Assembly: GCF_001511835.1 (NCBI RefSeq)
Contig: NZ_LN997848.1
Coordinates: forward strand, 3,128,001 to 3,192,000
Reading direction: 5' to 3'
Source: Magnetospirillum sp. XM-1
GTDB taxonomy: Bacteria > Pseudomonadota > Alphaproteobacteria > Rhodospirillales > Magnetospirillaceae
DNA length: 64,000 bases
The notes under the pieces are model-generated. The model was given only the letters and a program-made list of their open reading frames with translations, had not been told where the DNA came from and made no database searches. The position numbers were made by a program, and so were the translations under genes. Position 1 is the stretch's first letter, and each line of letters begins with the position of its first letter. Positions 9,524 to 18,324 of the stretch are shown in pieces.

Positions 9524-9802
9524 ATGCCGGATGCAATGGATCAAGATCGACTGAAGCGCCAGATGTTCCGTGCCCACCACATGGGCTCCAACGAGAACGA
9601 CATCCTGTTCGGCGGTTTCGCCGTCAAGTATCTGGAAACGCTGACCTCCGAACAGGCCGAGCGTTTCGAATCCCTGATCGCCGAGAACGATTCCGACCTG
9701 TTCAACTGGGTCACCGGCAAGGAAGAGGTGCCCGCCCATCTCGACCACGACGTCATGGCGATGATGAAGAAGTTCGTTAAGAGCGAAGCCGCACCGATTT
9801 GA
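9524..9802 (+). CDS. sdhE: Succinate dehydrogenase flavinylation factor SdhE
   Basis: 92-residue SdhE/YgfY family protein that helps attach FAD covalently to SdhA. The family features are visible: RxxxxMGSNENDILFGGFA (the G-motif region corresponding to RGxxELDxLLGxFA) and FNWVTGKEEVP near the end. An alternative start is the ATG four codons later (MDQDRLKRQ). The TGA stop overlaps the TTG start of mfd, so the two are probably co-translated. The recG(-)/sdhE-mfd(+) order is common in alphaproteobacteria. Confidence 0.92.
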   Translation: MPDAMDQDRLKRQMFRAHHMGSNENDILFGGFAVKYLETLTSEQAERFESLIAENDSDLFNWVTGKEEVPAHLDHDVMAMMKKFVKSEAAPI

Positions 9803-12800
9803 AAAACCTGGATAAACTTATCGCCGGGCCCGGCCGCCGCAAGGTCGCCGGCGCGCCGGAAGGGCGCGACGCCCTGCTGCTGGCCGAATTGGCGGCGTCG
9901 CCTGAGGCGACCGGCGGAATCCTGCACGTGGCCCGCGACGAAGGCCGCATGGCCCGGGTGGCCGAGGCGTTGTCCTTCTTCGCCCCCGATCTTTGCGTCC
10001 TGGAATTTCCCGCCTGGGATTGCGTGCCCTATGACCGGGTCTCGCCCAACGTGGACGTGGTGGCGCGGCGCATCGACACCCTGGCCCGGCTCGCCGACGG
10101 GGTGCAGGGCGCCTTCGTGGTGCTGACCACCGTTCCCGCCCTGGCCCAAAGGGTGCCGCCCCGGGAAGCCCTGGCCCAGGCGACGCTCGACGCCCGCAAG
10201 GGCTCGCGGCTGTCCATGGACAGGCTGACGGCCTTTCTGTCGAAGAACGGCTATGTGCGCGCCGACACGGTGATGGAGCCCGGCGAATACGCGGTGCGGG
10301 GCGGCATCATCGACCTGTTCCCGCCGGGTTCGGCCGAGCCCTTGCGCCTCGACTTCTTCGGCGACGAGATCGATTCGGTGCGCGCTTTCGATCCCATGAG
10401 CCAGCGCACCACCGGAACCGTGGAGGGCTTCGTCTGCCGCCCGGTGGCCGAATTGGGCCTGGACGAGGCCTCCATCGCCCGCTTCCGCGCCGCCTACCGC
10501 GAGATGTTCGGGGTGGTGCAAGGCGCCGACCCGCTGTACGAGGCCATTTCCGAGGGCATCAAGTTCAACGGCATGGAGCATTGGCTGCCGCTGTTCCATG
10601 ACGGACTCGATACGCTGTTCGCCTATGTGCCGGATGCGGCGGTGGTTCTCGACCACCAGTCGGACGAGGCGCTTTCCGCCCGTCACGCCCTGGTGCTGGA
10701 ATATTTCGACGCCCGCGCCGGGCTGGCGGGATCGGGCCTGAGCGAATCGGGCATGGTCTATCACCCCATCCCGCCCGAGCGGCTTTATCTCGAGCGCGCC
10801 GAATGGGACCGGCTGTTGGGCATGCGTCCCGTTCTCCACCTGTCGCCCTTCGACCCGGTGGACGAGGCCGAGGCCGAGGCCGATGCCGGCGGGCGGCTGG
10901 GCCGCGACTTCGCAGATCAGCGGGCCCGGCCGGGAATCAACGTCTACGACTGCGTGCGCGAACACGCCGAGGAGCAGGCCAAGGCCGGCCGCCGGCTGGT
11001 GATCGCCGCCTGGACCCAGGGCTCGCGCGATCGCCTCGCCGGGGTTCTGAAGGACCACGGCATCAAGGGCATCGAGGCGGTGGACAGCTGGGCCGAGGCT
11101 CAAGGGCTGGACAAGGGGAAGGTGGCGGCGGCCGTTCTCGGCCTCGACCACGGCTTTACCACTGCGACCCTTGCCGTGGTCACCGAGCAGGACATCCTGG
11201 GCGACCGTCTGGCCCGGCCCGCCCGCAAGAAGAAGAAGGGCGCCCAGTTCATCGCCGAGGCCTCGGCCCTGGCCGAAGGCGATCTGGTGGTGCATGTGGA
11301 GCACGGCATCGGCCGCTATGATGGGCTGGTGGCCGTCGAGGTGTCGGGTGCCCCCCACGATTGCCTGCGGGTGATCTACGACGGCGGCGACAAGCTGTTC
11401 GTGCCGGTGGAAAACATCGACGTCCTGACCCGCTTCGGCTCGGAGCAGGCGGGCGTGTCGCTGGACAAGCTGGGTGGCACGGCGTGGCAGGCCAGGAAGG
11501 CCAAGCTCAAGAAGCGCATCCGCGACATCGCCGACCAGCTGATCGGCATCGCCGCCCAGCGCAAGATGCGCCAGGGCGAGGCGCTGACCCCGGCCGAGGG
11601 GCTGTACGACGAGTTCTGCGCCCGCTTCCCCTTCGCCGAGACCGACGACCAGCTGCGCGCCATCGAGGATTCCATCGCTGATCTGGCGAGCGGAAAGCCC
11701 ATGGACCGCCTGATCTGCGGCGACGTGGGCTTCGGCAAGACCGAGGTGGCCTTGCGCGTCGCCTTCGTGGCGGCGTTGCAGGGGTTGCAGGTTGCCGTGG
11801 TGGTGCCCACCACGCTGCTGGCCCGCCAGCATTACCGCACCTTCAAGGAGCGCTTCGCCGGCCTGCCGGTGCGCGTCGAGCATCTGTCCCGGCTGGTGAC
11901 CGCCAAGAAGGCGTCCGAGGTCAAGGCCGGCGTGACCGACGGCTCGGTGGACATCGTGGTCGGCACCCATGCGCTGCTGGCCAAGGGCATCGGCTTCAAG
12001 CGCCTGGGGCTTCTCATCATCGACGAGGAGCAGCATTTCGGCGTCGCCCACAAGGAGCGGCTGAAGCAGCTGAAATCCGACGTCCATGTGCTGACGCTCA
12101 CCGCCACGCCCATTCCCCGCACGCTGCAGATGGCGCTGTCGGGGGTGAAGGAGATGAGCGTCATCGCCACCCCGCCGGTGGATCGCCTGGCGGTGCGCAC
12201 CTTCGTGCTGCCCTACGATCCCGTCGTGCTGCGCGAAGCCATCCTGCGCGAGCGGTACCGGGGCGGGCAGGTGTTCTATGTCTGCCCGCGCCTAGCCGAT
12301 ATCGACCGGGTGGCCGAACGCCTGGCCAAACTGGTGCCCGAGGTCAAGACCGCCGTGGCCCATGGCCGGCTGGCCCCCGCCGACCTGGAAGAGGTGATGG
12401 TGGCCTTCGGCGACAAGCAGTACGACGTGCTGCTGTCCACCAACATCATCGAATCCGGCATCGACATGCCAAGCGTGAATACGCTGATCATCCACCGGGC
12501 CGACATGTTCGGCCTGGGCCAGCTTTACCAGCTGCGCGGCCGGGTGGGCCGCTCCAAGACCCGCGGCTACGCCTACTTTACGCTCCCCAACGACAAGGTG
12601 CTGTCCAAGGCGGCGGAAAAGCGCCTGCAGGTCATGCAGGCGCTCGACACATTGGGGGCCGGCTTCCAATTGGCCAGCCATGACCTCGACATAAGGGGCG
12701 CCGGCAACCTGCTGGGCGAGGAGCAATCGGGCCATATCCGCGAGGTGGGCATCGAGCTTTACCAGCAATTGCTGGAAGAGGCCGTGGCCGCCGCCAAGGG

Positions 12801-13278
12801 CGGGCAGGGCGGCGAGGCGGCCGAGGAATGGTCGCCGCAGATCGCCGTCGGCACCCCGGTGCTGATCCCCGAGACCTATGTGGCCGATCTGTCGGTGCGC
12901 CTGTCGCTGTATCGCCGCATCGGCTCGCTTGCCGACCAGGCGGAGATCGAGGCCCTGGCCGCCGAGCTGATCGACCGCTTCGGTAAGCTGCCTCCGGAAG
13001 TGGAGAACCTGCTGGAAGTGGTCGCCATCAAGGCCTTGTGCAAGCTGGCCGGCATCGACAAGGTGGATTCCGGGCCCAAGGGCGCCGTGGTTTCCTTGCG
13101 CGGCAACGTCTTCGCCAATCCGGGCGCCCTGGTGCAGTTCATCTCGCGCTCGGCGGGAACCTGCAAGATCCGTCCCGACCACAAGATCGTCTTCCTGCGC
13201 GCCTGGGAGGATCCCAAGGACCGGATTGTCGGCCTGCGCAAGGTGATCGGCAAATTGGCGGAATTGGCTTCCGCCTGA
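9799..13278 (+). CDS. mfd: Transcription-repair coupling factor Mfd
   Basis: 1159-residue translocase that removes RNA polymerase stalled at DNA lesions and recruits UvrA. Domains in order are a UvrB-like N-terminal module, an RNA-polymerase-interacting CarD-like domain near 480-560 (GDLVVHVEHGIGRYDGL), RecG-like translocase domains with Walker A GDVGFGKTEVALR, DEEQ box and TATPIPRT, then the TRCF C-terminal domain. The start appears to be TTG overlapping the sdhE stop (ATTTGA). No better start is seen nearby. uvrA, its functional partner, is also in this window (27289-30132). Confidence 0.95.
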   Translation: MKNLDKLIAGPGRRKVAGAPEGRDALLLAELAASPEATGGILHVARDEGRMARVAEALSFFAPDLCVLEFPAWDCVPYDRVSPNVDVVARRIDTLARLADGVQGAFVVLTTVPALAQRVPPREALAQATLDARKGSRLSMDRLTAFLSKNGYVRADTVMEPGEYAVRGGIIDLFPPGSAEPLRLDFFGDEIDSVRAFDPMSQRTTGTVEGFVCRPVAELGLDEASIARFRAAYREMFGVVQGADPLYEAISEGIKFNGMEHWLPLFHDGLDTLFAYVPDAAVVLDHQSDEALSARHALVLEYFDARAGLAGSGLSESGMVYHPIPPERLYLERAEWDRLLGMRPVLHLSPFDPVDEAEAEADAGGRLGRDFADQRARPGINVYDCVREHAEEQAKAGRRLVIAAWTQGSRDRLAGVLKDHGIKGIEAVDSWAEAQGLDKGKVAAAVLGLDHGFTTATLAVVTEQDILGDRLARPARKKKKGAQFIAEASALAEGDLVVHVEHGIGRYDGLVAVEVSGAPHDCLRVIYDGGDKLFVPVENIDVLTRFGSEQAGVSLDKLGGTAWQARKAKLKKRIRDIADQLIGIAAQRKMRQGEALTPAEGLYDEFCARFPFAETDDQLRAIEDSIADLASGKPMDRLICGDVGFGKTEVALRVAFVAALQGLQVAVVVPTTLLARQHYRTFKERFAGLPVRVEHLSRLVTAKKASEVKAGVTDGSVDIVVGTHALLAKGIGFKRLGLLIIDEEQHFGVAHKERLKQLKSDVHVLTLTATPIPRTLQMALSGVKEMSVIATPPVDRLAVRTFVLPYDPVVLREAILRERYRGGQVFYVCPRLADIDRVAERLAKLVPEVKTAVAHGRLAPADLEEVMVAFGDKQYDVLLSTNIIESGIDMPSVNTLIIHRADMFGLGQLYQLRGRVGRSKTRGYAYFTLPNDKVLSKAAEKRLQVMQALDTLGAGFQLASHDLDIRGAGNLLGEEQSGHIREVGIELYQQLLEEAVAAAKGGQGGEAAEEWSPQIAVGTPVLIPETYVADLSVRLSLYRRIGSLADQAEIEALAAELIDRFGKLPPEVENLLEVVAIKALCKLAGIDKVDSGPKGAVVSLRGNVFANPGALVQFISRSAGTCKIRPDHKIVFLRAWEDPKDRIVGLRKVIGKLAELASA

Positions 13279-13316
13279 AAATGGAGTATAGGCGAATCCC
13301 GCCTTTAGGAACCGAC

Positions 13317-14519
13317 ATGAAATACCCTACGCCCCCCACCGTCATTCCCCTGGACAACATCCTCCCCGACGAGCCCCTGCTGATGATGGGCGCCGGCCCC
13401 GTGCCGATTCCGCCCAAGGTGGCCATGGCCAACTCACTGATCATCAACCACCTGGGCGACACCATGAACGCGGTGATCGAACAGGTGAAGACCATGGGCC
13501 GCTACGTCTTCCAGACCGATTCGCCCCATGTGATGGGCGTGGCCGGTCCGGCCTCGGCCGCCATGGAGATGGCCATCGCCAATCTGGTGGAGCCGGGCAC
13601 CAAGGTCCTGTCCATCTGCAACGGCCTGTTTTCCCGCCGTCTGGCCGAGATGGCCGAGCGGGTGGGGGGCGACGTCACCCGTCTTGACGCCCCCGACAAG
13701 CGCGCCATCGCCGCCGAGGATGTGGAAAAGGCCCTGAAGACCGGCAAGTTCCAGATTCTGACCGTGGTGCAGGGCGAGACCTCCAACACGGTGTGGAACC
13801 GTGACCTCATCGAGATCTGCCGCCTGGGCAAGCAGTATGGCTGCCTCAACATCGTTGACGCCGTCTGCACGCTGTCCACCATGCCCATGGAAATGGATGA
13901 GTGGCGGGTGGACGCCATTATCACCGGCGGCCAGAAGGGCCTGTCCTCCATCCCCGGCGTGTCGCTGATCGCCTTCTCGGAAGAGGCCTTTGCCCGCATC
14001 GAGAAGCGCAACAGCCCCATGGCCCATTGGTGCCTGGACGCCCGTCTGGCGCATCAGTTCTGGCACAACCACTCCTACCACTACACCGCTCCGGTGTCGG
14101 GCATCCTGGCGCTGCACGAGGCGCTGCGCCTGATCGGCGACGAGACCCTGCCGGGCCGCTTCCGCCGCCATTCCCAGTGCTCCAAGGCGCTGCAGAACGG
14201 TGTCGAGGCCATGGGCCTCAAACTGCTGATCGAGGAGGGCTCGCGCCTCAACTCGGTGGTCGGCATCGAACTGCCTGCCCATGTGTCGGCCGATCAGGTC
14301 CGCCACATCATGAGCCAGGTCCACAAGGTGGAAATCTCCGGCGCCTTCGGCCTGCCCATCGTCCGCATCGGCCAGATGGGCGAGCAGTCCCGCGCCCCCA
14401 ACCTGTTCCGCACCCTGCACGCGCTGGGCTCGGCCATGCGCGCCGCCGGCGGCAAGGTCGACATGCCCGGCGGCATGGCCGAACTGGAGCGCAGCCTGGC
14501 GTCCGAGGTGAGGGCGTAG
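13317..14519 (+). CDS. Class V aminotransferase (alanine/serine-glyoxylate aminotransferase family)
   Basis: 400-residue PLP enzyme of fold type I, class V. The N-terminus carries the family loop MMGAGPVPIPPKV. The PLP-binding Asp lies in NIVDAVCTLSTMPMEMD, and the Schiff-base lysine lies in GGQKGLSSIPGVSLIAFS. The HNHSYHYTAPVSGILALHEAL segment is typical of the alanine-glyoxylate/serine-glyoxylate group. The exact amino donor and acceptor cannot be fixed. The start is the ATG 38 bases after mfd. Two hairpins follow the gene, the second a strong terminator. Confidence 0.85.
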   Translation: MKYPTPPTVIPLDNILPDEPLLMMGAGPVPIPPKVAMANSLIINHLGDTMNAVIEQVKTMGRYVFQTDSPHVMGVAGPASAAMEMAIANLVEPGTKVLSICNGLFSRRLAEMAERVGGDVTRLDAPDKRAIAAEDVEKALKTGKFQILTVVQGETSNTVWNRDLIEICRLGKQYGCLNIVDAVCTLSTMPMEMDEWRVDAIITGGQKGLSSIPGVSLIAFSEEAFARIEKRNSPMAHWCLDARLAHQFWHNHSYHYTAPVSGILALHEALRLIGDETLPGRFRRHSQCSKALQNGVEAMGLKLLIEEGSRLNSVVGIELPAHVSADQVRHIMSQVHKVEISGAFGLPIVRIGQMGEQSRAPNLFRTLHALGSAMRAAGGKVDMPGGMAELERSLASEVRA

Positions 14520-14538
14520 GTTTTCCCCGATATCCTCT

Positions 14539-14565
14539 TTATCCACCTGAATTTCAGGTGGATAA
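14539..14565. repeat. Perfect 13-bp inverted repeat after the aminotransferase gene
   Basis: TTATCCACCTGAA is followed, after one T, by its exact reverse complement TTCAGGTGGATAA. There is no T-run after it, so it is not a standard terminator. It could be an operator, an mRNA-end stabiliser or part of a double terminator with the hairpin 30 bases further on. Confidence 0.55.
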
Positions 14566-14593
14566 GCCATTAAAGCACCCTGAGTTCAGTATA

Positions 14594-14628
14594 AAATCCC
14601 TTCAGTGGTTCGCCGCTGAAGGGATTTT
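14594..14628 (+). terminator. Rho-independent terminator
   Basis: The stem pairs AAATCCCTTCAG with CTGAAGGGATTT around a short loop and runs straight into a T-tract. It ends transcription of the + strand mfd/aminotransferase unit. Confidence 0.85.
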
Positions 14629-14646
14629 TTGTTGGGGACTCCGTCC

Positions 14647-14841
14647 ATGCCCAAACTTGGTTTCATGGTTCTGGTGGGGGTGATCACGCTCGCTTCGGGC
14701 GCGGCGTCGGTAACCCTTGCCCTGATCCCGGACCTGGGCCTGTCGCCCCATGCCGCCACTCTGATCCAGATGTTCTCTGATACCTGGAAGATCGGCGTGG
14801 GAGCGCTTATCGGTGCCGGTCGGGAATTCGGCGGGCGGTGA
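14647..14841 (+). CDS. Hypothetical small membrane protein
   Basis: 64-residue predicted protein with two hydrophobic stretches: residues about 4-26 (GFMVLVGVITLASGAASVTLAL) and a weaker one near 50-60 (IGVGALIGAG). No family is recognised. The ATG is weakly supported: it lies 18 bases after the terminator and no clear Shine-Dalgarno precedes it. Real expression is uncertain. It sits alone between a terminator and a repeat-rich gap. Confidence 0.35.
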   Translation: MPKLGFMVLVGVITLASGAASVTLALIPDLGLSPHAATLIQMFSDTWKIGVGALIGAGREFGGR

Positions 14842-14843
14842 GA

Positions 14844-15035
14844 GAACCACAGAGGCACAGAGACACAGAGAAGGCACAGAGGAATAAAACAAGAAATCTG
14901 TCACCCTGAGCGTAGCGAAGGGTCTTTCAGGCATCCGCGGCGGCCGCCTCAGGCATGAAAGATGCTTCGATCCGGTCAAGCCATGACAGCTCTTTTTCTC
15001 TGTGCCTTCTCTGTGTCTCTGTGCCTCTGTGGTTC
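14844..15035. repeat. Intergenic element bounded by a perfect 38-bp inverted repeat
   Basis: Bases 14844-14881 (beginning GAACCACAGAGGCACAGAGA) are the exact reverse complement of 14998-15035, with 116 bases between the arms. The interior holds a second motif, TCACCCTGAGCGTAGCGAAG, and a GC-rich palindrome. Each arm is itself an array of CACAGAG-type units. No reading frame of interest is inside. It looks like a small non-autonomous (MITE-like) or REP/BIME-like mobile repeat rather than a terminator. Confidence 0.75.
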
Positions 15036-15198
15036 ATCCCCACGTTCCAAGGGAAAACCGTATCCACTGGGCACTGTTCTGCCCTCCATTGGCCCGGGGG
15101 CGAGCGGGCGGGTTACTTATCCGTGGCCGCGAAGCGGCATCCGTGTCCATCCGTGTCCATGGACCCCCGGAACAAGTCCGGGGGTGACGTTGAGGGGG
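15036..15198. repeat. Repeat-containing gap before the trmFO stop
   Basis: No gene is seen. It holds a tandem 10-bp duplication (CATCCGTGTC twice, about 15139-15158) and a REP-like hairpin, CCCCCGG(15164-15170)/CCGGGGG(15178-15184), followed by TGACG. This is the same style as the repeat at 7308. Confidence 0.55.
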
Positions 15199-16542
15199 TT
15201 ACTTCCCCAACGCCCCCAACCAGGGCGTCAGCGCCTGTCGCGCCCGCTCGGCGTAGAGCTTCTTGCGGTCGCGGCCCTTGACCCGGCGGCCCTTCTCGTC
15301 GCGCTCGGGCGGCGGGGGGAACAGGCCGAAATTGATGTTCATGGGCTGGTAGGTCTCGGCGTCGGCGCCGCCGGTGACGTGGGCGAGCAGGGCGCCCAGC
15401 GCGGTGGTGGCCGGCGGGCGGAGCATCTCGCGGCCTTGGGCTTCAGCCGCCGCGAACAGGCCGGCGAGCAAGCCGATGGCCGAGCTTTCCACATAGCCCT
15501 CGCACCCGGTGACCTGTCCGGCCAGACGCAGCCGGGGCTGGGCCTTCAGCCGCAGTGTCTTGTCCAGAACCCTGGGGCCGTTGACGAAGGTGTTGCGGTG
15601 CAGGCCGCCCAGGCGGGCGAACTCGGCATTCTCCAGGCCGGGAATGGCGCGGAAGATGCGGGCCTGCTCGCCATGGCGCAGTTTGGTCTGGAAGCCCACC
15701 AGATTGTAGAGCGTGCCGAGCGCGTTGTCCTGGCGCAGCTGCACCACGGCGAAGGGCTTCGGCCCATTGGGATTGGTCAGGCCCACCGGTTTCATGGGGC
15801 CGTAGGCCAGGGTGTCCTTGCCCCGCTCGGCCATCACCTCGATGGGCAGGCAGCCCTCGAAATAAGGCGTGTCCTTCTCCCACTCGTGGAACGCCACCTT
15901 CTCGCCGGTGATCAGGGCGTCGATGAAGGCGTAGTACTGCTCCTTGTCCAGCGGGCAGTTGATGTAGTCCGAGCCGGTGCCCTTGTCGTAGCGCGACTGG
16001 AACCATGCCTTGGTGAAATCGATGCTGTCCTTGGTGACGATGGGGGCGATGGCGTCGAAGAAGGCCAGCGAGTCCTCTCCCGTCACGCCCCGGAGCGCCT
16101 CGGCCATGGCGGGCGAGGTCAGCGGGCCGGTGGCGACGACCACCTGTTCCCATTCCTCGGGCGGCAAGCCGGCCACTTCCTCGCGGACAATGGTGATGCG
16201 GGGATGGGAGGACAGCGCCGCCTGGACGCCCTGGGAAAAGCCGTCGCGGTCCACCGCCAGGGCTCCGCCCGCCGGCACCTTGTGGGCGTCGGCTTCGCGC
16301 AGGATCAGCGAGCCGGCCCGGCGCATCTCTTCGTGCAGCAGGCCGACGGCGTTGTAATCGGCATCGTCCGAGCGCAACGAGTTGGAGCACACCAGCTCGG
16401 CCAGGCCATCGGTCTGATGGGCAGGCGTGGTGCGCACCGGGCGCATTTCGTGGAGGATGACGGGGATGTCGGCCTGAGCGAGCTGCCAGGCGGCTTCCGA
16501 CCCGGCAAGCCCGCCGCCGATCACGTGAACGGTGCGGGTCAT
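15199..16542 (-). CDS. trmFO: tRNA (uracil-54-C5)-methyltransferase TrmFO
   Basis: 447-residue FAD- and methylenetetrahydrofolate-dependent enzyme making m5U54 (ribothymidine) in the tRNA T-loop. The N-terminal FAD motif is [16 protein letters not shown], followed by the family-typical [25 protein letters not shown]. The catalytic-region cysteine segment [19 protein letters not shown] and the C-terminal [16 protein letters not shown] are also present. The length is typical. It stands alone on the - strand, with the next gene upstream starting after a gap of about 40 bases. Confidence 0.96.
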   Translation of the reverse strand: MTRTVHVIGGGLAGSEAAWQLAQADIPVILHEMRPVRTTPAHQTDGLAELVCSNSLRSDDADYNAVGLLHEEMRRAGSLILREADAHKVPAGGALAVDRDGFSQGVQAALSSHPRITIVREEVAGLPPEEWEQVVVATGPLTSPAMAEALRGVTGEDSLAFFDAIAPIVTKDSIDFTKAWFQSRYDKGTGSDYINCPLDKEQYYAFIDALITGEKVAFHEWEKDTPYFEGCLPIEVMAERGKDTLAYGPMKPVGLTNPNGPKPFAVVQLRQDNALGTLYNLVGFQTKLRHGEQARIFRAIPGLENAEFARLGGLHRNTFVNGPRVLDKTLRLKAQPRLRLAGQVTGCEGYVESSAIGLLAGLFAAAEAQGREMLRPPATTALGALLAHVTGGADAETYQPMNINFGLFPPPPERDEKGRRVKGRDRKKLYAERARQALTPWLGALGK

Positions 16543-16584
16543 GCCGACGGAGATAGAGACTAAGACGTCTCTTGTCCAGATGCT

Positions 16585-16854
16585 TTACCGGATGGGATTC
16601 ATGGACGCCACCATGTGGGCCAGGAACTGGGCGCCGCCGGCCCCGGAAATGGCCGAGATGGACGAGGTGCCGGACACCGGCTTGGCGCCGCTGCCGTCGG
16701 CGGTGGCTTCCTTTTCGGCGTCGGGCAGGTCCAGCGGGCCGTAGCCGTAGGTGGACAGGGCCGAGGACGAGCCCGATTTCTCGATGGAATGGCTGCCGGC
16801 CCCTTCCTTCTTGTTGAGCAGGATATGGGAGGCGGCAGAGTTCAGGCTGATCAT
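16585..16854 (-). CDS. Hypothetical protein, Ser/Ala/Gly-rich
   Basis: 89-residue protein starting MISLNSAASHILL. The ATG is chosen because a good ribosome-binding sequence, GGAGAACGAAC, precedes it. The open frame runs further upstream but with unnatural composition. The protein is rich in Ser, Ala and Gly, has no signal peptide and no recognised domain. A hydrophobic-to-small C-terminus (ISAISGAGGAQFLAHMVASM) is the only notable feature. It is transcribed toward trmFO and may share its transcript. Confidence 0.5.
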   Translation of the reverse strand: MISLNSAASHILLNKKEGAGSHSIEKSGSSSALSTYGYGPLDLPDAEKEATADGSGAKPVSGTSSISAISGAGGAQFLAHMVASMNPIR

Positions 16855-17053
16855 GTTCGTTCTCCGAGGAGAGTGTTCGCTACTTCCTTTGCACCCCGCG
16901 TGCCAACAGCAAACCCAAGCTTTTCCGCCATTTCTCAAAAATAGGGTCGGCAAAATCTGCCGGAACGCATGCGGCGAAAGGACATTCCTTCCCAGCCGGG
17001 GATGGGGTATAAGCGTGCCCGAAGCCACCCCTTCGAGTGGGAAAGAGATACCC

Positions 17054-17461
17054 ATGGCCAAGACCTATTACGTCGTCGGCGGCGAATATGCCGACACTTC
17101 CTTTACCGTCATCGCCCCCGGCCACACCGAGGAGCGCTTCGGCCCCTTCGAGGAGCAGGAGGCCCATATCTGCTGGCGGGCGCTGACCGGCAAGTCGGTG
17201 GACAACGCCATGGTCCGCTACTTCATCCGCAGCACCGAGGACAGCGCCGCCGACCAGTGGTACGTGCTGGGCGGCGAATACGCCGACACCACCTTCCAGG
17301 AGGTGACCGAAGGCCGCACCCTTGAGGTCCACGGTCCGTTCACGCGCAAGGAAGCGCTGGACAAGTGGCGCGAGCTGACCGGCAAGTCGGTGGATTCCTG
17401 CCTCACCCGCTATGACCTGTTCACCGGCGAAGAACTGAAGCGCCGCAACGTCAAGGTCTGA
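17054..17461 (+). CDS. Tandem DUF4170-family protein
   Basis: 135-residue protein made of two copies of an about 60-residue unit. Copy 1 (3-60) begins YYVVGGEYADTSF and ends LTGKSVDNAMVRY. Copy 2 (68-125) begins WYVLGGEYADTTF and ends LTGKSVDSCLTRY. This matches the DUF4170 family of small alphaproteobacterial proteins, usually one unit long. No function is established. The start is the ATG after GGAAAGAG. It is followed by the ferredoxin gene on the same strand. Confidence 0.75.
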   Translation: MAKTYYVVGGEYADTSFTVIAPGHTEERFGPFEEQEAHICWRALTGKSVDNAMVRYFIRSTEDSAADQWYVLGGEYADTTFQEVTEGRTLEVHGPFTRKEALDKWRELTGKSVDSCLTRYDLFTGEELKRRNVKV

Positions 17462-17538
17462 CGCGGATTAGCCTCTGGTCATAAACCTGAGAAAGCGGTA
17501 TCTCATTACCGAATTCAAGAATGAGAGGGAGGTCGCAC

Positions 17539-17874
17539 GTGTCCCATTACCCCAACAAGTACCACGCCTTCATCTGCACCCAGCGCCGCCCCGACGGGCA
17601 TCCGCGCGGCTGCTGCACCAGCAAGGGCGGCGGTCAGCCCCTTTTCCAGCGCCTGGCGGAGAAGGTGACCGAGATGAACCTGTGGGAAAAGGGCGTCAGC
17701 GTCGCCTCGTCCAGCTGCCTGGGCTTTTGCAAGTTCGGCCCCCTGATGGTGGTCTACCCCCAGGGCATCTGGTACAAGGCCGAGACGGTGGAAGACATCG
17801 ACGAGATCGTCTCGTCGCATTTCGCCAACGACAAGCCGGTCGAGCGCCTGATCGTCACGCCGTCGAAAGCGTAG
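17539..17874 (+). CDS. [2Fe-2S] thioredoxin-like ferredoxin
   Basis: 111-residue (2Fe-2S) ferredoxin of the thioredoxin-fold (Shethna/NuoE-like) type. Candidate cluster ligands are in YHAFICTQRRPDGHPRGCC and SSSCLGFCKFGPLMVV (the CxxxC pair). GTG at 17539 is preferred over the ATG at 17521 because AGGGAGG lies 6 bases before it. It probably transfers electrons to an unidentified partner. A terminator follows directly and is shared with the converging gene. Confidence 0.82.
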   Translation: MSHYPNKYHAFICTQRRPDGHPRGCCTSKGGGQPLFQRLAEKVTEMNLWEKGVSVASSSCLGFCKFGPLMVVYPQGIWYKAETVEDIDEIVSSHFANDKPVERLIVTPSKA

Positions 17875-17893
17875 GCGGTTTCAAAGGCTTGGC

Positions 17894-17926
17894 AAAAACC
17901 CCTGATCCGAAAGGTCAGGGGTTTTT
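17894..17926. terminator. Bidirectional rho-independent terminator
   Basis: AAAAACCCCTGA pairs with TCAGGGGTTTTT around CCGAAAGG, with A- and T-runs on both sides. It serves the ferredoxin gene (+), and its right arm overlaps the last codons of the converging - strand gene. Confidence 0.85.
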
Positions 17927-18238
17927 TTCTTCGATGAGGTCGGCGATCTTGCCCAGCCCGCTGGACAGCAGGCGGTGATCGCCCGAATCGGCCAGCAAGC
18001 CCAGCAGCACCATGGCATCGTCGCTGAACAGGCCCAGCGCGGCCATGGCGGCGGTGAAGCCGTCGGCGGCCAGGGCGTCCACCCCGGCGCGGAAGGCGCG
18101 GCGGCGTCCGCCCTTGGATTCGTGCTCCAGCAATTCGCCCAGCGCCTCGTCGGCGGGGGTCTTGCGGTGAATCTGGAAGGCCAGGGCGCGCAGCAGGCGG
18201 ACCTTGTCCTCGTCGTCGATGGTGTCTTGGCGGGCCAT
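17915..18238 (-). CDS. Solo T2SF-like helical protein (hypothetical)
   Basis: 107-residue protein starting MARQDTIDDEDKVRLLRALA. Its pattern (hydrophobic LLRALAFQI, then TPADEALGELLEHE, R.RAFRAGVDALAADGFTAAMAALGLFSDDAMVLLGLLADSGDHRLLSSGLGKIADLIEE) follows the six-helix cytoplasmic domain of type II secretion/type IV pilus GspF/PilC proteins. There is no membrane helix and no secretion gene nearby. The similarity is my own reading and needs a profile search. The start ATG is 86 bases from the divergent methyltransferase gene. Confidence 0.5.
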   Translation of the reverse strand: MARQDTIDDEDKVRLLRALAFQIHRKTPADEALGELLEHESKGGRRRAFRAGVDALAADGFTAAMAALGLFSDDAMVLLGLLADSGDHRLLSSGLGKIADLIEEKNP

Positions 18239-18324
18239 GGGGCGCACCTTGGGCCGCCTCTGACCTCGAGTCAACGCTCGGCATGCCTCGACGGCCACAT
18301 GTCCGGCATGCTAAACCGCCCGGC

